From NCBI GenBank assembly GCA_024404215.1, contig JAKSQI010000049.1, positions 1 to 9,476 on the forward strand: 9,476 bases of DNA. Direction: 5' to 3'. This document shows positions 1 to 5,627 of this stretch, piece by piece. The first letter of the stretch is position 1; every line of letters starts with the position of its first letter. The translations under genes were made by a program, and so were the position numbers. This DNA is from Oscillospiraceae bacterium (GTDB lineage Bacteria; Bacillota; Clostridia; Oscillospirales; Oscillospiraceae). The notes under the pieces were generated by a model. That model searched no databases, had not been told where the DNA came from, and worked only from the letters and a program-made list of their open reading frames with translations.

Positions 1-55
1 CGCACGGTTCTGTGGGAGGTCGGCTGGCTAACTAATAGTCAGCCTCCTACCCGAT
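1..55 (+). mobile_element. Group II intron, 3' end (domain V 3' strand and domain VI), cut by window edge
   Basis: The window opens with CGCACGGTTC, which matches the 3' strand of the highly conserved domain V hairpin of bacterial group II introns; its 5' partner (GAGCCG...) would lie just left of the window. A domain VI-like hairpin follows: an inner stem of about 8 pairs (22-29 with 37-44, one G-U) and an outer G-rich/C-rich part. The end, CTCCTACCCGAT, is the usual 3' terminus, and A49 lies seven bases from the inferred last base, T55, as expected of the branch-point adenosine. The intron body and any reverse transcriptase gene lie outside the window, so its class cannot be set. Bases 56-124 would be the 3' exon; apart from a short imperfect inverted repeat at 101-115 nothing is recognisable there. 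The exact 3' splice point is inferred. Confidence 0.77.
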
Positions 56-124
56 CGAAAAATGGAGGCGGGGACGGGAAAAATGGAAAACTAATCTGAG
101 AGGAGACTTGTCTCTGACCTTAAG

Positions 125-1018
125 CTAACCAATGGGAGTGTCCACATCGACTACTTCAATTACGACTTCCACGTCTTCATCCGGCATAGTGAATACAAAA
201 TATGTGTAGAGAAGTGGATTCTGCCATGTCAAATCTAAGTCAACATCAAGCGTGTTACCATTAGCGGTCACCACGAAATAGCTTTCCGTACAGGTATTTA
301 GCCGTAGAATGACCTCTTCGCCGGCCGCATAGGAAGGGTTAAGCGCACACTCCTTAACATAGGGGTGGTCAACAATGACCCGGTGTTCGTTTGCCGGGAA
401 ATCTCGCAATAACAATTCCAGCGGCGAACTTCCACTTGACCAGCTCCACTTGTCAAAAAACAGATTAAGTATACGATTCAGTTCAGAAACACTGAGATTG
501 CGGTTTAAGGAAGAGGAGGAATCTGTCGTTTCCATAGCAATGATGAAGGCGTCAAGGTCATCCTTCAGTTCCGACAGGAACTGAAGCTCAGTGAGATTGA
601 TGGTATTATCGTAAAGAAGGCAGTCATATTCCCTGCCGTTAATATACCCCGTTCCATCCAGTAGAACATAGGATAAGGTCTCAAAATCCCCGGATCCGGT
701 ATAGATGTTTCTGCTTGTGCCCCGGGGTGGGAAGGAACCGGCAAATTGGGTGAAGATATCATGAAGCTTAACAAATTCAGAGGAGGCCAAGGTCAGCTTT
801 GGTATGCAGAAACCGTAGGCATCCCTGGGGTTCTCAAATTCGGTGAGTATCAGGTTCAAATTGTTTGAAATATAGCCAAGATTGGTGTAGGCCTCTTCCA
901 GCATGGAATGAAACAGCTCCTGTTTCTCCTGTGACGATTTCTGCTGCTCCCGGATGCAAAATCCGGCCGCTATCAGCGCAATTGCCAGCAAACATAAGAT
1001 AATTGATTTCTTTTTCAT
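125..1018 (-). CDS. Membrane-anchored protein of unknown function with C-terminal 'FTMPDEDV' domain
   Basis: This 297-residue protein is not recognised as a named family. Residues 1-22 are a short lysine-rich N-terminus and a hydrophobic segment (MKKKSIILCLLAIALIAAGF), which is either an uncleaved anchor or a signal peptide. There is a cysteine soon after, but the preceding residues do not form a good lipobox. The rest, including a helical middle, is probably outside the membrane. Residues about 221-293 look like the small beta-rich C-terminal domain of many gut Clostridia surface proteins, ending in the hallmark FTMPDEDVEV (276 on), similar to divergent InlB-type repeats; this resemblance is from memory. 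I chose the ATG at 1016-1018 because GGGGAGAG lies just upstream and because the longer in-frame ATG at 1099 overlaps the likely -10 box. The gene is visibly more A+T-rich than its neighbours and ends 69 bases from a group II intron, so recent acquisition is possible. Confidence 0.8.
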   Translation of the reverse strand: MKKKSIILCLLAIALIAAGFCIREQQKSSQEKQELFHSMLEEAYTNLGYISNNLNLILTEFENPRDAYGFCIPKLTLASSEFVKLHDIFTQFAGSFPPRGTSRNIYTGSGDFETLSYVLLDGTGYINGREYDCLLYDNTINLTELQFLSELKDDLDAFIIAMETTDSSSSLNRNLSVSELNRILNLFFDKWSWSSGSSPLELLLRDFPANEHRVIVDHPYVKECALNPSYAAGEEVILRLNTCTESYFVVTANGNTLDVDLDLTWQNPLLYTYFVFTMPDEDVEVVIEVVDVDTPIG

Positions 1019-1090
1019 GTTAGACTCTCCCCGGAAAACAGGCTCCTGTATCCTTAGACGGGCAGTTGGGATAAATAGTTCCATGACATA

Positions 1091-1119
1091 GGTATACATC
1101 TCTTCTTGATTTATATCAA
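1091..1119 (-). promoter_or_regulatory. Sigma-A-type promoter for the unknown membrane protein
   Basis: On the minus strand, a -35 box TTGATA (1119 down to 1114) and a -10 box TATACC (1096 down to 1091) are separated by exactly 17 bases. Transcription would start near 1084, giving a leader of about 65 bases before the ATG at 1018. The promoter is embedded in the dyad at 1092-1133. Confidence 0.6.
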
Positions 1120-1133
1120 CAGTAGATGTGTAC
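1092..1133. promoter_or_regulatory. 42-bp nested dyad overlapping the promoter (candidate operator)
   Basis: The outer arms are GTATACATCT (1092-1101) and AGATGTGTAC (1124-1133), complementary at nine of ten positions with the tenth a possible G-U pair. Inner arms TTGAT (1106-1110) and ATCAA (1115-1119) are perfectly complementary. Both pairs share the same centre, between 1112 and 1113. The outer left arm covers most of the -10 box and the inner right arm covers most of the -35 box, so a protein bound here would occlude RNA polymerase. The regulator is unknown. Confidence 0.45.
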
Positions 1134-1177
1134 TTATTTGAAAACGGACAGAAACGTTATTCAGACATACAATTACA

Positions 1178-1213
1178 AAAAGCCTATCCAACCGGCGGGA
1201 AGGATAGGCTTTT
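1178..1213 (-). terminator. Rho-independent terminator of the pseudokinase gene
   Basis: The arms AAAAGCCTATCC (1178-1189) and GGATAGGCTTTT (1202-1213) are a perfect 12-base inverted repeat with a 12-base loop. Read on the minus strand, the stem is followed by a run of five T. It starts five bases after the stop codon of the minus-strand gene. Confidence 0.85.
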
Positions 1214-1218
1214 GACGA

Positions 1219-2277
1219 TTATTTGAGCAGGGAAAACAAAACCCAAGCGAAGAGGGCGGCCAAAATTAAGTCTACCAAAAGGACCAGAAGAATGCGCAGG
1301 CCCTTTTTCTTGATGCGATGGAAGCCCAGCAGACGCTGGCAGCCCAGATAGTCCGCCGAGAAGAAAACCAAAACCAGGAACATCAGCAGAGCCAGAATGC
1401 GGAAGAGCCAAAGCTGGCCTGTGGATGCAGCGGGAACATTCAGGGTCAAGGCTACATTGAAAACGATAATGTAGAGGGCGGTGAACAGCAGCTGATACAG
1501 GGGATTGCTGCTGCGATAGCCAGGGGGAAGAAAACGGCGGGCCGGGGAGGGGGCGGACTGCTCCACATCCTTGCCGGCGCGGAGCGTTGCGGCAACGGCA
1601 CGGGCGGACTGATAACGATATTTGGGGTCAACCTGGGTGCATTTCCAGGCGACGTTTTCAACAAAAACACGGTCCGGGTCACCGGGATTGGCAGGCTCCT
1701 TCAAAAGGCGCTTCATGACCATGCCAACGGCATAGATATCCGACAGCACCCCGGATTCACCGGCGGTGTACTGCTCGGGGGCGGCGTAGTCCTTTTTGCC
1801 TATGAGGGAGGTGTCCACATCCGGCTTGCCCAGGAACCAGCGGCAGGTGTTCAGCTCCAACAGCTTTACCGTGCCGTCCGGAGTGACCAGAATGTTGGAC
1901 GGGCATACGGCCCGATGGATGATGGTGGGAGCGGAGGCATGAAGCTCCGCCAAAATGTCACAGAGCTGTTCAATAATATCCCGTATGGCTGCGGGGGTGA
2001 ACTTGGTTCCGTTATCCAGAATTTCCTGAAGAGTGGAGCCGGGGAAATAGTCCTCAATCAGGGTTAGCTGCCCCTCCTCTTCGGCCATTTCGTAGATGCG
2101 GGGGGTGTTTTTCACCGGAAGCTGCTGCAGCCAGTCAATAACGCCAAAATGATAGTCACTCATCTCTTTTTTCAAAAAGAGTTTTTTTGTACCCAATTGC
2201 TGAACCAGACTGACGCGGTGCAGCTCATCCAGCGTGGAAATGAAGCGATATTGCTTGAAAACGTCCGTTTGCTCCAT
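1219..2277 (-). CDS. Membrane-anchored Ser/Thr kinase-like protein, probable pseudokinase
   Basis: This 352-residue protein has a bacterial Hanks-type kinase fold at about 8-235, a linker, and three hydrophobic segments at about 261-280, 289-308 and 328-350, so the kinase-like domain should be cytoplasmic and tethered by its C-terminus. Fold markers are clear: FLKKE around K36/K37 (beta-3 lysine position), HRAVCPSNIL (121-130), YAAPEQY (164-170), the helix F motif SDIYAVG (179-185) and the subdomain XI arginine in DPKYRYQSA (R221). Key catalytic features are missing: no glycine-rich loop is visible, the HRD aspartate is A123, the following lysine is C125, and the DFG motif reads ELN (141-143). 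N128 is kept. Phosphotransfer is therefore unlikely, and a scaffold or ligand-sensing role is the inference. The ATG has a GGAAAGGGGG ribosome binding site at a rather long spacing of about 13 bases. It is transcribed divergently from the ADP-ribosylglycohydrolase fusion. Confidence 0.87.
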   Translation of the reverse strand: MEQTDVFKQYRFISTLDELHRVSLVQQLGTKKLFLKKEMSDYHFGVIDWLQQLPVKNTPRIYEMAEEEGQLTLIEDYFPGSTLQEILDNGTKFTPAAIRDIIEQLCDILAELHASAPTIIHRAVCPSNILVTPDGTVKLLELNTCRWFLGKPDVDTSLIGKKDYAAPEQYTAGESGVLSDIYAVGMVMKRLLKEPANPGDPDRVFVENVAWKCTQVDPKYRYQSARAVAATLRAGKDVEQSAPSPARRFLPPGYRSSNPLYQLLFTALYIIVFNVALTLNVPAASTGQLWLFRILALLMFLVLVFFSADYLGCQRLLGFHRIKKKGLRILLVLLVDLILAALFAWVLFSLLK

Positions 2278-2302
2278 GGCTAAGGCGAATCCCCCTTTCC
2301 AA

Positions 2303-2332
2303 TTTTTCTCAGTATAGCATAGATGAGAAAAA
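2303..2332. promoter_or_regulatory. Perfect 9-bp inverted repeat around the likely -10 box of the pseudokinase gene
   Basis: TTTTTCTCA (2303-2311) and TGAGAAAAA (2324-2332) are perfect inverted copies separated by 12 bases. On the minus strand the right-hand part contains TATACT (2316 down to 2311), a good -10 candidate 34 bases upstream of the ATG, although no convincing -35 box sits at the right distance. The repeat could be an operator or simply form a hairpin in the leader; the sequence does not decide this. Confidence 0.35.
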
Positions 2333-2391
2333 AAGGCGATAGGGAAATTTCATGAATTAGCGGCAGCTTTTCCGGGAATCCAATTTAGCGG

Positions 2392-2420
2392 TTGCAGAAT
2401 CCGGGCAAATGTCCTACAAT
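2392..2420 (+). promoter_or_regulatory. Probable sigma-A promoter for the ADP-ribosylglycohydrolase fusion gene
   Basis: A weak -35 box TTGCAG (2392-2397) and a good -10 box TACAAT (2415-2420) are separated by 17 bases. Transcription would start near 2427, giving a leader of just over 20 bases that holds the AAGGAGAG ribosome binding site. Two copies of TTAGCGG lie upstream (2357-2363 and 2385-2391), the second touching the -35 box. Confidence 0.55.
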
Positions 2421-2449
2421 AGACGGACATGACCATAAGGAGAGTACAT

Positions 2450-4288
2450 ATGCTGGGTGCTGTTCTGGGGGATATGATTGGTTCCCCCTACGAATTTGAT
2501 ACATACAATGTGAAAACAAAGGACTTTCCCCTCTTTTCGGAAGAGTCCCGTTTTACGGATGATACGGTAATGACTTGCGCGGTGGCCAGGGCCCTGCTGC
2601 AGGCCCGAAAGCGGAAGCCGGAGGAATGGGCTGCCCTGCTGACCGTTTCCATGCAGGAACTGGGGCGTGCCTATCCAAATGCCGGCTATGGCGGCCGCTT
2701 TGCCCAATGGCTGCAGTCTGAGAATCCACGGCCCTCCCAGAGCTGGGGCAATGGCAGTGCTATGCGGGTATCCCCGGCGGGGTGGATGTTTGCCACCATG
2801 GAGGAAACTCTGCGGGCTGCCGAGTGCACAGCAGCGGTGACCCACAATCACCCGGAGGGCATCAAAGGTGCCAAGGCTTTGGCTGCTGCCATGTTTCTGG
2901 CCAGAGGGGGTGCCCCCAAGCTGGAGATTGCCCGCTATGTGACAGACCATTTCGGTTATGACCTCCGCAGGAGTCTGGATGAAATCCGCCCGGACTATAG
3001 CATGGATGTGAGCTGCGGTGGTTCTGTTCCTGTTGCCATCCGTGCCTTCCTGGAGGGCCGGGGTTTTGAAGACACCCTGCGGCTGGCCGTGTCGGTTGGT
3101 GGTGACAGTGACACCATCGCCTGCATGGCCGGGGCACTGGCGGAATGCCGCTATTCCATACCCGAGGCTATTCTTCGGGAAGGACTGCGACGGCTGGACG
3201 GCCCTCTTGCCGTGATATGCCGGGACTTTTTGACCTATATGAGGTCAGAGGGCAGACGGCCAAGGGAGAGCTGGCAGAGTCTGGTTAATCCCCCTGAGGA
3301 GAAGTCCGGCGCCGGGAAGATAGAGGACGCCCTGAACATTCTGCACGAGGCGGCTGACCCTCTGGATAACCGCAATCGGGTGCCGGCTGTGCAGATTATT
3401 GCAGATGCCATTAAACGCAACGACGACATGCTGTCCGCCTTTCAGTTGGATAGTGAAACCGTAAAAGAGATTTTCGGAACCGATGACCTTTCCCTTATTG
3501 CGGAAACGGCCCAGAGAGGCCGGGTTCAGGCTTTGAAAAAGCAGGTGCCGGTGAAATTTCTAACCATTAAGGATGCCAATGGTGTGACCTGGCTTCCGGT
3601 TTATACCGGGAAAACCGAGCTGGACAAGGGGGGCGCCGTTTCCGGCATGCATCGTCCCCTTGGCACCATGGCCCGGGAGGTACGCCGCCGGGAGGAAACT
3701 GCCGGTCTTGCCATCAATCCCTTCGGACATGGTCTGAATTTAAAAAATGAACTGCTTAACCGCCTGCCCCTGCTGAAGTCCACCAGCATCATGGTTCCGG
3801 CCAAGGGGAGTTGTCTGCTGCCGGTGGACGGCTGCGTTCTGGCAGCGGATAAGGATCTTAAGGGCAGCTCAGCCGGGATATCGGCTTTACCGAAGGATAA
3901 GGCGGAAAAGCTGGCCGAGGAATGCCGCGGCCTGCATGGCTGCCGGGAGGGCGAGGCTGTGCGTACACTCTCCCATGGACTGCCTTGTCGATATCTCCTT
4001 CATACGGCTCCTCCTCTTCATGGAAATCGGGAGGGCGAAGAGCTGCTGGCTGACTGTTACCGCAGCTGTCTGGAACTGGCCCTGTCCGGGGGCATGCAGA
4101 GCCTGGCCTTTCCGCCCTTGGGAAGCCTCACCGGGGCTTTTTCCCCAAAGAAAGCAGCGGAGCTTGCAGTGAAAGCCGTTGGTGAATGGCTGAAGGCCCA
4201 TGGAGACCGGGTCTTCTATGTGTATTTCTGCTGCGAAAAGGAAGAGGACAGGGTGGCCTACGAGGCCATTCTGCGCCCGGCTTTATAA
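2450..4288 (+). CDS. ADP-ribosylglycohydrolase / SseB-like / macrodomain fusion protein
   Basis: This 612-residue cytoplasmic protein has three domains. Residues 1-265 are a DraG/ARH-type ADP-ribosylglycohydrolase: GDMIGSPYEF (7-16), the metal-binding FTDDT (35-39), GNGSAMRVSP (100-109), THNHPEGIKGA (131-141) and the second metal motif GGDSDT (217-222). The set looks complete, so hydrolysis of an ADP-ribose linkage is likely; the substrate is unknown. After a helical linker, residues about 350-445 resemble an SseB N-terminal domain (FLTIKDANG, LPVYTGKTEL, AINPFGHGLNL). Residues about 450-609 are a macrodomain (LAEECRGLHGC, GEAVRT, YLLHTAPP, a SLAFPPLGSLTGAFSPKKAA phosphate loop). Its usual NAAN motif is replaced by LAAD (464-467) and the adjoining GGGV loop is absent, so it may bind without catalysis or be non-functional. 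I chose the ATG at 2450 over 2429 because AAGGAGAG lies at ideal spacing and family members start MLGAxxGD. It is divergent from the pseudokinase. Confidence 0.9.
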   Translation: MLGAVLGDMIGSPYEFDTYNVKTKDFPLFSEESRFTDDTVMTCAVARALLQARKRKPEEWAALLTVSMQELGRAYPNAGYGGRFAQWLQSENPRPSQSWGNGSAMRVSPAGWMFATMEETLRAAECTAAVTHNHPEGIKGAKALAAAMFLARGGAPKLEIARYVTDHFGYDLRRSLDEIRPDYSMDVSCGGSVPVAIRAFLEGRGFEDTLRLAVSVGGDSDTIACMAGALAECRYSIPEAILREGLRRLDGPLAVICRDFLTYMRSEGRRPRESWQSLVNPPEEKSGAGKIEDALNILHEAADPLDNRNRVPAVQIIADAIKRNDDMLSAFQLDSETVKEIFGTDDLSLIAETAQRGRVQALKKQVPVKFLTIKDANGVTWLPVYTGKTELDKGGAVSGMHRPLGTMAREVRRREETAGLAINPFGHGLNLKNELLNRLPLLKSTSIMVPAKGSCLLPVDGCVLAADKDLKGSSAGISALPKDKAEKLAEECRGLHGCREGEAVRTLSHGLPCRYLLHTAPPLHGNREGEELLADCYRSCLELALSGGMQSLAFPPLGSLTGAFSPKKAAELAVKAVGEWLKAHGDRVFYVYFCCEKEEDRVAYEAILRPAL

Positions 4289-4300
4289 AAGAATTCATGA

Positions 4301-4336
4301 AAAACCAGCTCCGCAGGCTTGCGGAGCTGGTTTTTT
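4301..4336. terminator. Strong bidirectional Rho-independent terminator
   Basis: AAAACCAGCTCCGC (4301-4314) and GCGGAGCTGGTTTT (4321-4334) form a perfect 14-base stem with a 6-base loop. There is a run of six T on the + strand and five T on the minus strand. It lies between two convergent genes, starting 12 bases after the + strand stop; the minus-strand gene's TAA overlaps its right edge. Confidence 0.92.
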
Positions 4337-5627
4337 AGTCATCAATTTCCTGAGGATTACGGGTAACCAAAATGCGGTTAACCCGATGGTTGCCGGTTTC
4401 CAGAACACGAATGGTCAGGTTTTCAAAGGAGAACTCGTCACCGTTTTTTGGGAAGCCTTCAAAGATTTCCATGGTCCAGCCGCCCACAGTGGCCGAATCG
4501 GTTTCAAAGCTGTCTTCATCCCAGCCCATGAGCTCACGGAATTCGCTGATGGGAATGTCTCCGTCAATTTCAAACTCATTTTCGCTGTGGCTGATGATGT
4601 CAGTCTCTACCTCGTCGGTTTCATCCCAGATTTCGCCAACGATTTCCTCCAAAACATCTTCCATGGTGAGGATGCCCAGGGTGCCACCGTAGTCGTCCGT
4701 GACAACGGCCATGTGTGTATGGGCCAAACGCAGGTTCTCCAGCACTACAGGGAGCTTTGTGGTTTTGTAAACATAGCAAGGGGTAATCAGCAAGCTGCGG
4801 ATATCCGGTTCCGGCGTTTCCAGCATGGCTCGGTAATAGCGGTTCAGGGACAGTATGCCCAGCAGATGGTCCAAATCCCGGTCAAAGACCGGCAAACGAG
4901 AGTAGGTTTCCTGAGCCAGCTGAGCCTTCAGTTCAACTTCCTCCAGCCCCAAATCCAAAGCGACAATGTCTACACGGGGAGTCATAACCTCCTGAGCAGA
5001 GATTTCGGTAAAATCCAGCGCATTCTGGAGCAGCTCGGAAACATCTTCATCAATAATGCCGGTATCCTCTGAAGCTTCTATCAGGTTCACCAGCTCTTCC
5101 TCTGCAACCTCTGCCTGCTCCTCTTCATCGGTTTCCTCCCCCTTTAGGGGATAGGTGAGAACCTTGACCAGCAGTCCGGTAAGGCTGGTGACAGGATAAA
5201 GCAGGGTCATGAAAAGGCGGAGGGGATAGGCCGTGATGCGGGTGAAGGAAAGAGCGTTGGCCTTGGCGGTGATTTTTGGCATGCTCTCGCCAAAAATCAG
5301 CACCAGCACCGTCAGCAGGACAGCAGCCAGAGTGGAATACAAATGCTGAACGGAGGCGGAGGCTGCCGAACCGGCCAGCTTAACAGCCAGCATGGCAGCC
5401 ACGCTGGAAGCGAAGAGATTCACTAAGTTGTTGCCAATCAGGATAGCGGCCAAAGCCGTGGAATAGCGGTCGTGAATGGCTAAGGCACAGCGGGCAACAG
5501 GGCTCTTATCTGAGGCAGCCTCCAAGCGCAGGCGGTTCACCGAAGCATAGGCTATTTCCGAGCCGGAGAAGAAGGCACTGAGGATTAACAAGAGCACAAT
5601 CATCAAAAAGGATGTCAGAATACTCAT
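4335..5627 (-). CDS. CNNM/CorC-family (hemolysin C-like) membrane protein with CBS pair, downstream paralog
   Basis: This 430-residue protein has the standard architecture of the family. A CNNM (DUF21) transmembrane domain spans about 1-165, with hydrophobic segments near 4-23, 58-82, 96-113 and 130-155 and the family motifs ILIGNNLVN (62-70) and FGESMPK (112-118). A CBS pair spans about 205-330, with VMTPRVD (215-221), SRLPVFDRD and DDYGGTLGILTMEDVLEEI (311-329). A CorC/HlyC C-terminal domain spans about 345-425. An acidic stretch at 164-178 links membrane and CBS parts. Family members are linked to magnesium or cobalt efflux and, in some cases, to other functions; CBS pairs often bind adenine nucleotides. 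The substrate here is not shown by the sequence. The start is certain: a perfect AAGGAGGT site (5644 down to 5637) lies nine bases upstream, inside the end of the preceding paralog, and the ATG overlaps that gene's TGA. Confidence 0.93.
   Translation of the reverse strand: MSILTSFLMIVLLLILSAFFSGSEIAYASVNRLRLEAASDKSPVARCALAIHDRYSTALAAILIGNNLVNLFASSVAAMLAVKLAGSAASASVQHLYSTLAAVLLTVLVLIFGESMPKITAKANALSFTRITAYPLRLFMTLLYPVTSLTGLLVKVLTYPLKGEETDEEEQAEVAEEELVNLIEASEDTGIIDEDVSELLQNALDFTEISAQEVMTPRVDIVALDLGLEEVELKAQLAQETYSRLPVFDRDLDHLLGILSLNRYYRAMLETPEPDIRSLLITPCYVYKTTKLPVVLENLRLAHTHMAVVTDDYGGTLGILTMEDVLEEIVGEIWDETDEVETDIISHSENEFEIDGDIPISEFRELMGWDEDSFETDSATVGGWTMEIFEGFPKNGDEFSFENLTIRVLETGNHRVNRILVTRNPQEIDD

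Noticed and set aside
101..115. Short inverted repeat AGGAGAC-TT-GTCTCT as a terminator for the unknown membrane protein gene
   Set aside because: The loop is only two bases and no T run follows directly on the minus strand; it is too weak to call.
1019..1099. Longer start for the unknown membrane protein at 1099
   Set aside because: That ATG falls within the predicted promoter next to the -10 box; the ATG at 1018 has a good ribosome binding site and directly precedes a signal-like sequence.
1318..2067. Open frame of 249 codons on the + strand, antisense to the pseudokinase
   Set aside because: It lies wholly inside a gene with clear kinase-fold motifs, and its translation is glycine/glutamine-rich with no domain. 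It is a shadow of the real gene.
4200..5072. Open frame of 290 codons on the + strand overlapping the fusion gene end and the downstream CNNM/CorC gene
   Set aside because: It crosses a strong terminator and two well-supported genes, and its translation shows no recognisable domain.
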